A stretch of DNA of 64,000 nt from Plantago elongata (GCA_036897095.1 JAYMSP010000062.1:32748-96747), one strand, 5' to 3'. Shown: positions 1 through 12,076, counted from the first letter of the stretch. Notes: generated by a model not told the origin, from the letters alone. Made by a program: numbers and translations.

Positions 1-2223
1 GTTGCCAGACTTCACAATTTCTGCACTGGGATTTTCGTTGTAAACAATTTGTGTCTGGTGGCTAACAGTAGCTGCAATTGCATCCAATATCGTCGTTCCT
101 GAGGCATCAGAATGAGATCTGAGTGAAAAGTTCAACAGAGATTTTGCTTCAACCACACTGAATGGTTGAACACATACCAGTCGTGAGATTGTTGGAACTG
201 AGTCCCTGCCATGTTTTTGTCCACCCCCCACATTGCAAACCAAGATTATTGGCATGACTTCCTGCAACCAAGATTTTAGATGCTTGTTTCGAAAGTGGTA
301 TCAAAGGGGCAGCAGCTTTTTTGCCGTTTTTCAGAAGCACAAGTGATTTTCTTACCGCCTCCCTCCCCAAATTCCTGTGAGCCTAAACAAGTTGGAACAG
401 AATCTGAAAATTGAGTCGAATCACAACTGTAAGAATCTGATTGATATTCATAGAAAAGTATCAGTTAGATAACCTGGTTTCCAACTTGATCAACTAAGCT
501 GTAGTCAGCTATCGGGTTCTCGAAGAGTCCAGCAGCAAATTTGACCCTTAAGATCCTCTTGACTGCATCATCAATCCGACTCATTGGGATTAACTTATTA
601 TTGACATGGGAGATCATAATACTTCTGAACTCTCTGAGAGCTAAAGGAACCATTACCTGCATAGGCAGAAAAAGCTCATGTAAAGGTTCATGCATTCCCC
701 AACATTGAAATTTTGTAAAAACTACCTACGTGACATTCACTAACCATGTCAATACCGGCATTAATTGCTTTCAGAACGGAGTCTGAATAGTTGGTGTGCG
801 GTGGATTCGTGATTCTGTCTATTCCCTGCCAATCTGAGATAACAAATCCCTGTATACATTAAACAAAGAAAGGCTTCAGAGACTGTTCTTGTAGCACAAA
901 TGACATGTTAGTTAAAAACACATTTCATCAAAATATACCCTGAATCTGAGAGCTCCTTTCAGAAAGCCAGTGATGAGATTTTGATTTGCATGCATCTTCA
1001 CTCCGTTCCAACTCGAATAAGAAACCATTATGGTAGATACACCCTTGATAACAGATTGGTAGTATCCAGGCATGTGAATACTGAGCAGTCCATGCCAATC
1101 CACTATAGTGTTGTTCTCATTTATTCCATGATTTGTGCCTCCATCACCCACAAAATGTTTGGCACAAGCCACAACCTTGTCCCTTCTCAAATCAAACAGA
1201 GATATTGCATAAGTAATGGTCGTGGCTGTGCCAGATCATTAAGGCCATGACACCATGCAGTAATTTTTGTTTACGACTAACTATATAAACGATGCAAAGA
1301 TGGAGCTAAGAGTATACGACATTCAAACTTACTTCCCGCCAACGTATGGAACACCCTTTCTTGAATTGGAAGGAACTTTTCCCTGTAGACCAAGAATAAT
1401 ATCCGTCATTTGTTCAACAACTTTTGGATCCTCGCTGTAACTCTCGTAGCATCGTCCCCATCTTGGATCTCTGCAAACCTGTATTTTCATTTAGAATCAC
1501 ACAATCCCAGTTAAACAGATGCATAAAAGGATGTTGTTGCACATTGGTTCATCTAATAATACATATATCACTATATCAGTATGACAATTAGGATATCTTC
1601 ATACCGCGATACATGGAGAGAAGACATAAGGAATTCCTGCTGCTCTAGTTTCAATAGCTGTAGCAGCACCTATTCTCATCACAAGGTCTGGATCCCTGCC
1701 GACACAAGGCAATGTCATTCCTTAAGCATCATAATCAACCGGGGATATACAAAAGGAGAATTTCAGAAATTACTAACCTCGTTGCCCCTAGACCTACATT
1801 ATGGGGAAAAATAGTAGCACCATAGACATTGTTATCACCATGAACTGAATCAATCCCATAAATCATAGGGATTCCAAGTCTACTAGACAATGAACCTTTC
1901 TGAAACCCGTTAACCATGTCGACCCAGTCCTTCACCCTCGCATGGTCATTGGGGGCACTACCTGGGCCACTCAGGAGACTACCAATGGAGAAGTTCTTCA
2001 TAATCTCGGGGGTGGTAATTTCTCGTTCCAGCTGGGTCATTTGTCCAACTTTCTCCTCTAAGGTCATTTGATCCAACAGGCTCTTTATCCGCGCATTCAA
2101 TGGCTGTTTCGGGTCCTTATACAATGTATTGATTGCATTCGGCACTCGGGCCATAACTCCAGTCCATGATGCAAATAGCAGAAGAATTCCAAGAATTGGA
2201 ACAGATATGGATCTTGGCTTCAT
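1..2223 (-). CDS. GH3 beta-D-glucan exohydrolase, copy 1 (3' end off window)
   Basis: Secreted family-3 glycoside hydrolase of the barley ExoI type, expected to release glucose from the non-reducing ends of wall beta-glucans in the apoplast. Exons by splice signals and paralogue alignment: 1778-2223, 1605-1695, 1333-1478, 939-1182, 745-849, 474-656, 178-382 and 1-98; these give 506 codons before the window ends. The N-terminus ([20 protein letters not shown]) looks like a signal peptide. Visible motifs are [30 protein letters not shown] and SDWQG, the last carrying the predicted nucleophile Asp at about residue 315. The substrate-clamp segment WQG is present. The acid/base Glu lies beyond the edge. 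The first coding exon is unsplit here, whereas copies 2-4 have an intron in the same stretch. A splice acceptor just before the ATG suggests a 5'-leader intron. Family assignment is firm; substrate is inferred. Confidence 0.93.
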
Positions 2224-4697
2224 TTCTTAGCCTTGTTTCAGTACTGAAAGATAGAAACATATGAAAAGTAAATCCAATCTACTCTATTGAACTGAACTAT
2301 TCATGTGTATAACATACACTAATACACTGCTACACCATTTATCATTTTTGCAGATACACATTTAATTATACCATGTTATCATCACACAACTTAATTTATA
2401 GAATGTAATTCAAGAAACATGCAGTATGCATTAAGAATTATGAATGGAAGTTACATAAGTTGCACAGAATAAGAATCCAAGAATAGATGGATATAAACAT
2501 AAACATTGCTATCAAGTATCAAGTAAGAAACTGTGAAGAACACTAGCTGACCTGAAGTGAACTAATTGCTCTGGTTTTCAAGGAAAGAAGAAATGATCCC
2601 TGTAAAGCTAGAATTACACATTACCTTGCTAGGTTTTATAGGAATAAAGTTGTATGATAAGTAGCTTATAGAGTATGCCTTTCACAGTCTTGCCTGCCAG
2701 TGTATCATATGCAGCAACTTGTGGATATTTTATCCGAAAGGAGACTTGATTCTTTGACCCATGTCTTATAGAAAGCCGTTGGATTTTGATGATGCTAAAG
2801 CCACTTTTAGGAAGATGTGGGCAAAGATTTTGTTGAAGATAAGAACTTCCCTAGTTTAATAATCTAGCTGCTGCAGGCACATATAGTATTTCCAAATCCC
2901 TTTGAAAGGGTGTGATACCTCCGTCCCCGATCAAATGTCACATATTCAATCTATATACGTTCCAATATAAATGTCACGTTTCCATTTTTGACATATTCTA
3001 CATCCATATGTACAATTTTTTTCCTTTATCTTTAACAATCCACAGTATGCCCTTAATCTTTGTAAAAAATCAAATGTGACATTTGGTTTGGTATGGAGGT
3101 TGTGATAAACACCAGATGTAGGTTGCTGAAGAACTTGTATAGTAAAGTGGCATTGCATATGCATAAAGAGACAAGAATAGGAAATGTAATACAATTCAGA
3201 ATTGTGATGTAGCATTGGAAACTAGAGCCACTTAGAATTCCACTAACCTAAGAGGGACCATTGATCAGGTCCACCTTTTGGTACCAAATGTACTAGTAAC
3301 TAGTAGTCTAGTAATTACAAATGATTACCATTAAGTAAGCAAGGATTAAAACAAAAAAGATGTCCTTTTATTACACTGCTAATTAATGAGCCAAGTTATT
3401 TTTTGAGTTCGAGTCATAATAACTAAGCTTGAGCTTAATTCCACTGAAAAATACATATATAAGCGAACCTAATCGAGATCCCTACCCGGACTGATAACGA
3501 AATGAGCACTAAACACCTTATCGAACTAGCCGAGACAGCTCTACCAGTCTGTGCCTATTACTTTCAAGAGTTCACCAATTTTGAATGAAATGCTCCAGTT
3601 GACCAAGTCAATCACCTATCACTTTCAACATCAAGTCATTACAGTCCTAAACTAGGACTATACTTGGAGCAATAATTCTGAATTCATATACAAGTTGGCT
3701 AGAAAGTCTTTTCCCACTGTTAGCTAAGAAACAAAGTGAATCTCACAAAACAGAATTTATAGATAGATGGTATGTTCTTGCACATTGTTTCGTTGATAGT
3801 CTACTATACTACTTCTCCACCTTGCAGGTTTTCTTTTTGGGAGAAATGGTACATAAAGATTTTAGAAACCCTCAAAACAGAATTTTGTGTTTTGCTATTA
3901 GCTTTACCATTGCTCCAAAAACACTTCATTTCATAGTAAACTTTGGAAATTAAGCTCACATAGAGAATACCCAAAATGGAGAGGATAAGCTCATAAGCAT
4001 ACCTGGTGGTTCTGGTGATAAAGAGCTGGAGATTTATGTCAATGGTTTGCTCCGAAAAGTGGCTTCTCGGAAGAGAAAAGTGCTTTGCTTTGCTGTAGTA
4101 AAGCTCAAAATTTTTTTCGTAGCTTTGTCACTTTCTTCATATACTTCATTGCCTTGTAGACTGAGCTAAGAATAAAATCTTATCTTTCTCGAGGTGAACG
4201 GTCTTTTTTTATTTTACAAATCAACAATCCAATTTCACAATTCTTTATATTTCACTATTAACTTCAACTTAAATTTACTCAATTAAATGAAACTGAAGCG
4301 AAATGAAATGAAACTTATGTGATTTTAAATTGAAGGGAATATAACATAATTAAATTTAATAAGATGTTGAGTCTCAATCGATTACCATTAAACATTGTTG
4401 TATAATATAATCATATACTAATTAAATCTTGCTTCATTCATTCTGAAAACTTCTTATAATATAATCGACGTACAATGTAAAAAATTAAAATAATAATGTA
4501 ATATAGAAAATGTGAAAAAAATTATTTGTTGAAGAGTAAAATATGTTAAAGTTGTTACTCCCTCATCTTCAGAATAAATATCTCTATTCTTTTTATATGC
4601 GTATCATTATAAATATATTATTTCTATTTTCGATAACATTTTCAATTCAAAAATTACTTTGTATTTCAATATTTTACACAAAGTACCATTTATAAAC
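2224..4697. other. Intergenic region between GH3 copies 1 and 2
   Basis: Promoter and leader side of GH3 copy 1 and 3' flank of copy 2. A short MITE (2918-3100) is described separately. On the minus strand a donor-like site near 4003 (CCAG/GTATGC) and another near 2566 could serve a leader intron ending just before the copy 1 ATG; this is unproven. The stretch 4190-4690 is very AT-rich with no convincing gene. Confidence 0.5.
2918..3100. mobile_element. Short MITE with 7-bp target duplication
   Basis: The left end reads CCTCCGTCCCCGATCAAATG. The right end, reverse-complemented, reads ACCTCCATACCAAACCAAAT, giving imperfect terminal inverted repeats. The heptamer TGTGATA directly flanks both sides (2911-2917 and 3101-3107). 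The internal 183 bp has no coding capacity. Ends resemble Stowaway-like CTCCGTCC elements, but Stowaway normally duplicates only TA, so the superfamily is left open. Confidence 0.7.
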
Positions 4698-7366
4698 TCA
4701 CATCGACATGTTTTTCCTATCTTCATCATTGGTCCTACTGGTAATGATCCTATCTTCATCATTTGTACCAAGTCCAAATCCAAATGGAAAGAGTGGATCA
4801 TAATTTCCATCTCCCACGTTCACAGGAAGTTGGTATACACTTCTGAACCAAGTTCTTGGCAACTTCCCTGTGAAGCCATAATCACCAAACAACACATCTG
4901 CCACCCCTTGCCCTTCTGAGCCAGGAAACCATGCTGCCACGAGAGCGTCTATCGATGATAGGTACGGTTCGATCACCAAAGGCCGTCCTGAAATCAGGAT
5001 CACGACACATTTGGTAGTGCCACAGACTTCATTTATCGTTCTTATACCTTGTTCGGGGATAGTAAGGTTCGTGTCATCACCGGTACCTTCTTCATAGGAT
5101 GGTTCTCCAACCATAACAACTGCGTAGGAGAAGTTGTGCGCGTTAAGGAATTCTCTGTTGGGATTTTCGTTGTAGACAATTTCTGTACTTGGATCGACTG
5201 CTGCTGAAATTGCTTTTAGTATTGTGGTTCCTGGGTATAAAGAAAGCAATGTTCAATAACTCTGCATCTGTCTACAAGTTTAAGCTGTTGAATTCGACTG
5301 GACTGAAATTTACGCATACCACTTGTGAGGCTGCCTATGTTTGTCCAACTTCCACATTGCAAGCTAAGGTTATTGGCATGGCTCCCTGTGACTAGAATTT
5401 GGTTCGCTTCTTTTGGAAGCGGAAGGAGATTTTCGTCGTTCTTTAAAAGTACAAGCGATTTTCTTACTGCTTCTCTGGCTAAGTTCCTGTGAGCCTGAAA
5501 TTTGGCAGAGAAAACAGAATATCAGTTAGTGTATGAAAATATCCGATTACTATTCCATAATCGAAGTACTAATGCATGAACTTATTATCGAGCTAACTAA
5601 CCTGGCTCCCGACTTGATCAACTAGGCTATAATCAGCTACAGGATTTTCGAAGAGACCCATGATGAACTTGACCTTCAAGATCCTTCTAACTGCATCATC
5701 GATTCGACTTACTGGAACTCTGTTGTTCTTGACATGGGAAATTAAAGTACTGCTGAATTCTTTGTAGTGGAATGGAATCATTACCTGCATCAGTTAAAAA
5801 AGAACTTCTAAAGTCAACATGCTATTCTCTTAACAATTCGAAAAATCTTCCAACAAGGCGTTTTAAGAGGATTAGGTCTATAAGGTGAAGAATTTTTTTG
5901 ATGAGTTTTGGAAGCTCTAACCATATCTATGCCAGCATTGATTGCATTTAGAAGTGAGTCTGAGTAGTTGGCATGAGGTGGATAAGTAATTTTGTCCACT
6001 CCCTCCCAATCTGATATAACAAATCCCTGAAAAAAATGATAGCAGTGAGGGATAATCACAACTTCATTTATCGGGGTGTTGATTCGTACAGGTATATAGA
6101 ATCTCTACCTCAAATCCAAGGGTGCCTTTGAGGAAATCGGTGATGAGATGTCTATTCTCGTGCATCTTCACTCCGTTCCAACTTGAGTACGAAACCATTA
6201 TGCTAGAGACACCTTTCTTGATAGACTGATAGTATCCAGGCATATGGATTCTCAGCAAATCCTGCCAATCCAACACAGTGTTTCCCTCGTTGATTCCACT
6301 TATCGTACCTCCATCGCCAACAAAGTGTTTTGCACACGCTGCAACCTTGTGCCTTTACATATGAAGCATAAAGTTTATGATGAGTGCATAGTTTGAAAGT
6401 AGAAATATTTGGCATATGTGGCAAGCGATTGAACTTACTTCCCGCCTACATATGGATTCCCTTTGCCTAAGCCGGAAGGAACGTCTCCTTGCAGGCCGTA
6501 AATAAGTTCTGTCATTTGTTCAACAATTTTCGGGTCCTCGCTGTAGCTCTCAAAGCACCTGCCCCATCTTGGGTCTCTACATACCTAGGAATGAAAAGTT
6601 TAGTTACATCTTATTTTGCAGTTTGACTGTGTAATAAGCGCTTGAAATGCAGAAATATGTATACCGCGACGCATGGGGCAAAGGCATATGTTACTCCAGT
6701 AGCTCTAGTTTCAATAGCTGTAGCAGCACCAATCCTTTTCACAAGCTCCGGCTCTCTGGATTATGAGTCTGTTATGACTAAAAAGTCGAAACAGAAGTAA
6801 AGAATGATGATCACGGACAAATGCATATAAATTCGAACCTGGTTGCACCTAAGCCGACATTATGTGGAAAAATCGTTGCATTATTTATGTTGTTATGGCC
6901 ATGGATTGCATCAGTCCCGTAAATCATGGGAATCCCGAGCCTGGTTGACAGCGATGCGTTTTGAAAGCTGTTTATCATGTCCACCCATTGTTTAGGTGTT
7001 GCAAACCTGATGAAATGCAAATGTCACTCTCTCCTTTAACAAGCTCATTTCTACAGAGAGACAGACTGCAAATTAAACGTACCTGTGAGGCACACTGCCA
7101 GGCCCACTAAGAATGCTACCGATAGAGAAGTCTCTCGTCATCTGTGGGCTGACAGACGTCAAGTCGAGCTGAGCCATCTGACCAACTTTCTCTTCCAGAG
7201 TCATTTGGCCTAATAGGCTCTTTATTCGTGCGTCTAAAGGTAGCTTTGGATCTTTGTATGCTGAGTTTATCGGCAGGCTTGGCTCTTCGGCTTTGGAGCC
7301 GGTCCATGACTCTAACAGTATTAGAACTGCTAGAAATCTAGTCAATATGATCAGTCTTGATTTCAT
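4698..7366 (-). CDS. GH3 beta-D-glucan exohydrolase, copy 2
   Basis: Complete family-3 glucan exohydrolase, predicted 642 aa with signal peptide. Nine coding exons: 7083-7366, 6839-7006, 6665-6755, 6439-6584, 6109-6352, 5922-6026, 5602-5784, 5320-5494 and 4698-5230, totalling 1929 nt. Motifs seen are [11 protein letters not shown], the KHF triad after ACA (exon 6109-6352), [16 protein letters not shown] with predicted nucleophile Asp317, and GEPSYEE with predicted acid/base Glu513. The exon at 5320-5494 is 30 bp shorter than in the other copies: the loop reads [13 protein letters not shown] and lacks the WQG motif whose Trp should clamp substrate (barley Trp434). The C-terminus is extended and holds an 11-residue tandem repeat. 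Activity may therefore be altered, though both catalytic carboxylates are kept. The intron after SVPH occurs only in this copy. Confidence 0.94.
4716..4781 (-). repeat. 33-bp tandem repeat in the C-terminal codons of GH3 copy 2
   Basis: The string CCTATCTTCATCATT starts at 4716 and again at 4749, a 33-bp period. It encodes two in-frame TNDEDR blocks separated by five residues at the extreme C-terminus of GH3 copy 2. Copies 3 and 4 end soon after FGFGLTT and lack it. The second unit is incomplete. Confidence 0.8.
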
Positions 7367-7370
7367 TTCT

Positions 7371-7914
7371 CTGAATTATAGAAAAGGTAAAGAAATGAGT
7401 TTCTACTTACTACATCATAAGAACTAGTGTTTATTTATAGGATTGAAGAAAGAACCTTGACAAGAGCAGGTTTAGAACTTGCAACTTACAACTAGCACAA
7501 TTAATATATTAACAGCAATTTGCTACATACTTTCTGAGTATGAAATTTTGTCAGATTATCAAGTTGGATATACTCAAATGAGCAATTAAGCTTAAGAAGT
7601 TAAAATGTTTGCAACTGGCATGAACCTAACACCACTATCACATTTAAAAATTTATCGGTAGCATATGCATCAACCTGTCTCATACATCAGATTCTCTGTT
7701 ATAAGGCTGTCACCAGCATGCATTACTGCTGGAGATAAAGCCGGACGAGACGCACAGAGCTTTTGAAGACTCACGTGTTCTTTTGTTCCAAGAAGATTGA
7801 GTTAGACAATTTGGCAGGGTTAGAGCGCGAATCAAACAGATAAACCTAAGTTGCCAATAGAACAGTACAAAAAGCCCCAGATGACATCACTAAATACGAA
7901 GGAGCTAATCTTAC
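7371..7914 (-). other. Possible 5'-leader intron of GH3 copy 2
   Basis: On the minus strand a strong donor (GAAAAG/GTAAGATT) ends at 7915 and an acceptor (ATTCAG/AGAA) lies four bases before the ATG at 7366. Splicing between them would join a leader exon lying inside the LTR-like block at 7776-8243 to the coding exon. This is read from splice signals only; no transcript evidence is available. Confidence 0.35.
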
Positions 7915-8243
7915 CTTTTCTCACTAGCAACACTCTCTACCTTACACTCTCTCAAGTCTCAACTTAATATGAAAGAAGTAGAAAGAACAATATGCTCGAT
8001 TACTTTGCTCTGTGGTGTACACAAATGAACACAAGAGATGACCTCTTATAGGCAGCTCTCAACTTCTTCACGTCAGCAATGATGTAATTAATATCCATTC
8101 CATGCACATTTTCCTTCCATGTACAGACTACAGTACTCAACTAGTGCCATTTAATCAGCACCAATTCTCCTTCTTTGGCTCACATACTACTATTGCCTTC
8201 ACATGAGTTTTGTCATAGGACAAAAAATCCCAATATTTCAACA
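7776..8243 (-). mobile_element. Probable solo Copia LTR upstream of GH3 copy 2
   Basis: On the minus strand the block begins TGTTGAAATATTGGGATTTT, a start typical of plant Copia (Tork-like) LTRs, and can be ended at AAGAACA, giving TG...CA termini. A TATA-like CCTATAAGAGG sits mid-block, followed by a transcribed-type sequence containing CTTGTGTTCATTTGTG. There is no primer-binding site or gag/pol next to it, so a solo or truncated LTR is most likely. I found no clean 5-bp target duplication, so the 7776 boundary is uncertain. Confidence 0.5.
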
Positions 8244-8709
8244 TTCTTGACTGGAAAAAATAGTTCAATATCCTATGACATTTGACTAGGTACAATAAGG
8301 TTTTACATCTGACAGAGTCAATTTTTTTTTTTGTCTATAAATCTGTTGAAATTTTGCAATGTTCAACCACAATGGAAGCAGGGTATTATTCTTCAATGAA
8401 TTCTGCCTCCGGTTCCTCTTCATGGGTTCAATGAAGATGGAGAAAAGAAAGCTTACTTCTGCAGGCTTAAGGGATTGACAGCATAGTATTTCAGGCATTG
8501 CTGCTGCTAAGGGTACTCATTAAGATAATTGTTCGTAGTAAAAATTAAATTAATATATCCGCCAGCAAATCTTCATCAGAAGTACAAAATCGGACTTTCA
8601 CCGAGCAATAGTGGTACATAAAATAAAATCTGCTTATGATCCAAGCTCAATATAATAATACGCTTGTGTTCATATCCTAACAGGTTTTTTTCTTTTTATC
8701 TTAGACTCT
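8244..8709. other. Intergenic, 3' flank of GH3 copy 3
   Basis: AT-rich spacer between the LTR-like block and the stop codon of GH3 copy 3. It probably includes the 3' untranslated region of copy 3. No gene or element is recognisable. Confidence 0.4.
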
Positions 8710-11700
8710 TCAATATACTTTCTTAGACTCAGTAGTGAGGCCGAATCCGAATCTGTAAAGAGGATCATAATGTGCATCTCCGTCGTTCATGGGGAGCTGA
8801 TCCACACTCCTAAACCAAGTCCTTGCAAGCTTTCCAGTAAAACCATAGTCGCCAAACAGAACATCAGTCACCCCCTGTCCTTCAGTTCCTGGAAGCCATG
8901 CTGCAACCAGAGCATCTATTTGTTCAACGTAAGGCTCGATCACAATCGGACGACCGGATATAACCACAACAACACATTTGACAGCTCCACAAACATTGTT
9001 AATGGTGCTTGGACCAGGCGCAATCATCGTCAAGTTTGTGCTGTCACCATTGAATTCTGCATATGGGACCTCACCCACGACAACAATAGCATAGGAAAAT
9101 TTGCCGTTCTTCACAAAGTCCACGTCGGGATTGTCACTGACGACAATTTGTGTAGATGGATCAACTGTCTTTTTAACAGCGTTTACAATTGTCGTTCCTG
9201 TCAAAATAACATTTCACAAATTAACTTAACATACACTAGCTGATTAAATGTGGAAATATCGCACTTGAAGTTGTTACATACCGACTGTGAGGTCGTTTCC
9301 TGCAACCCCTTGCCATTCTATCGTCCAGCCACCACATTGGTATCCCAAGTTATCTGCATGAGTTCCTGCGATCAGTATCTTTGATGCCTTCTTTGGAAGT
9401 GGAAGCAATGGCTTTGAAGCACTCTTCCCGTTTTTCAGAAGTACAAGTGATTTTCTTACGGCTTCCCTGGCTATGTCCCTATGTTCCTGTCAACAGAACC
9501 GCGGATTTTAAGTTTAATTGCCTGAAAGATCTTTCTACGATTTTGATATTCACAGAATGGAACATATCAGCTAACCTGACTGCCAACGTGCTTTGCAAGA
9601 CTAGTATCAGACAGAGGCTTCTCGAATAGGCCCATAACGAACTTCACCCTAAGGATTCTTTTCACAGCGTCGTCTATCCTGCTCATCGGGATGAAGTTGT
9701 TTTTGACGAGCGTGGTCAGATCATCCATGAATTCTTGGTAATTTTCAGGAATCATCACCTGGATTATCATTAAACCAACTACATCAGGACAAGACTACAA
9801 CACATTATGAACTATGATAAACTGCAAATCATATTATATGTAATCAATACCATGTCTATTCCAGCAAGAATTCCTTGTAGAACAGAATACGTGTAGTTTG
9901 AGTGGGGTGGAGATGTAATCCTGTCAAGGCCCTCGTAATCTGATATGACGAAACCCCTGAACTTAAGCTTATTCTTAAGGTAACCAGTAATAAGTTCACG
10001 GTTAGCGTGCATCTTCTGGTTGTTCAAGCTTGAGTAAGACACCATAACCGTGGCAACACCCTTTCTGATAGAATCAAGGTATGCAGGCATGTGGATGCCA
10101 AAAAGGCCTTTGGAGTCGATTATCGTATTGTTCTCATCAATTCCCCTAATCGTACCACCATCACCTACGAAGTGCTTCGCGCAAGCTGCTACCTTCGTGC
10201 TAGATTACACAAAAAACATTTATTAAGCGCTTGTAACTTGATAAATGAACATTGTACAGAAACTGAGAAACAACGTATATACTACATACTTTCCAGAGTC
10301 TACATAGGGAACGCCCTTGCGAGATTTAGCTGGGAGATCCCCCTGTAGACCGGGTATGATCTCAGTCATTGTCTGAACTATCTTGTGATCTTCACTATAG
10401 CTTTCATAGCAACGACCCCATCTTGGATCGCGACAGACCTACAAGAAATTGAACCATCAGTGAATAGTTTGTACATTTTTACATTGAAAACAACACAATT
10501 GATCGCATAACAGCCTATTAGTCCGTCTTACAGCAATGCAGGGTGAGAAAGCGTAGGGAATCCCGGTGGCCCTAACTTCGAGTGCAGTCGCAGCTCCGAT
10601 CCGCTTTGAAAGTCCGCCATCTCTGTTTACAGTTCAACAAGTTACCAATGTTGTAAGAATATAATCCAGACTACTTGGCATAAAGTGTCAAACTCACATT
10701 TAATTTCATGTTAGGTAGGTTCTTCTAAAAAAACATCTATAAACAATTCTTCTTTCTTGGTGCACTTCAGATCTATACTATACTACATTATACTAAAAAG
10801 AATTCAGACTACTTTTCCTAAAAGTGTCAAACTCAGATTTCATGTCATGTAGGTAGGTTCTTCAAGACATTTAGACATTTCTTCTAAGAATCATACTATA
10901 TAAACAGTTGTTCAGATCTATATTATGCCACTAGTATACTACAAAGAACAAGTCATTTTCCTAAGATTTTTCAAACAAACATGCTCAAGACTAATTTCAA
11001 CACGACAAACTTGAAAGACAAATGTCATAGAAACAGACTGAGACTATTTTCAACAAAAGAAGCAATCTAAATTAAATAACTGAAAAACAGAACAATTGAA
11101 ACCACAAGATTAAACCTCACAGTCAAATACAGCTAGCTAAAGATGGAAATTTGTCTAAGAACTTGCCTTGTGACACCAAGTCCAACATTGTGAGGGAAAA
11201 TGGTGGCATTGTAGACAGTGTTATGTCCATGTACCGCGTCGATCCCGTACAACATCGGGATCGCAAGCCGAGTCGAAAGCGCTGACTTTTGAATGTCATT
11301 GACCATGTTCACCCAGCTCTCCACTGTAGCTCTTGGTCCTGGTGCACTTCCTCCTCCACTCAACACACTCCCTACATCAAAGTCAGTAAGTCACCAAATA
11401 TCGTAAAAGAATTGGTGAGTGCTACATAAACTGGTATCATAGGTGAGTGCTACATAAACTATATACGATAAAATTTCGACTTTTACAAGAATTTGGTTTA
11501 AAATAAACACATAGGAAAACTGAAAGAAGCTACATAACTCATAAGCATAAAATGCAAAAACAGTAAATGTAGTTACCAATGTAGTAGTTCTTCATGACAT
11601 CAGGAGTAGCTATTCTCCTCTCAATCTGACTCATCTGCCCAATCTTCTCTTCAAGTGTCATTCTCTTCATCAAGTCTTTGATCCTAACACCTACAGGCAG

Positions 11701-11805
11701 TTTTGGATCTTTGTACTTCACATACTCTGCTTCTGCCAATGCAGCAAACAAGCATAGCAGCAACAGCAGACAAGCTACCGGTTTCGGAACAGAAAACATC
11801 CCCAT
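8710..11805 (-). CDS. GH3 beta-D-glucan exohydrolase, copy 3 (divergent active site)
   Basis: Complete family-3 enzyme, predicted 632 aa with signal peptide ([20 protein letters not shown]). Eight coding exons: 11577-11805, 11167-11371, 10532-10622, 10290-10438, 9851-10199, 9576-9758, 9282-9486 and 8710-9197 (1899 nt). The exon pair split in copies 1 and 2 at FR/GFVIS is fused here. The predicted nucleophile is Asp312 in SDYEG; the next residue, Trp in the other copies and in barley ExoI (Trp286), is Tyr. SYSSWNG is changed to SYSSLNN. The acid/base Glu518 (GEVPYAE) and the WTIEWQG clamp remain. The second intron has a GC donor (AG/GCAAGT). Exon lengths match copy 4 exactly, so the two are recent sisters. 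It is probably active with altered acceptor-site binding; that is inference. Confidence 0.94.
10668..10932. repeat. Imperfect tandem duplication in intron 2 of GH3 copy 3
   Basis: Two diverged copies of roughly 130 bp lie in tandem. Both carry AAGTGTCAAACTCA, then a TTTCATGT block, GTAGGTTCTTC and CAGATCTATA. The duplication explains why this intron (10623-11166) is longer than its counterpart in copy 4. No coding or transposon signature was seen. Confidence 0.65.
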
Positions 11806-12076
11806 TTAAGACACCCTTCTGTTTAATAAACCTGCACCAATGTAACAAATCAAGAAATAACATCAAAGATCATAACTTTAAGACACCCTTCTGGTTAAAA
11901 TATCTGCAGCAATGTACATAATCAAGAAATAACATCAAAGATCAAAACTTTAAGAACATCAAGAATCAACAACTTGTAAAAGAAGCATATTTATACCTTT
12001 TGAAAATGTTTGAGAGAATGAGCTAATGGAAAAAGAACAGATTGAATGTGATTATTGGTTGGTTTGGTTCTTGTTG

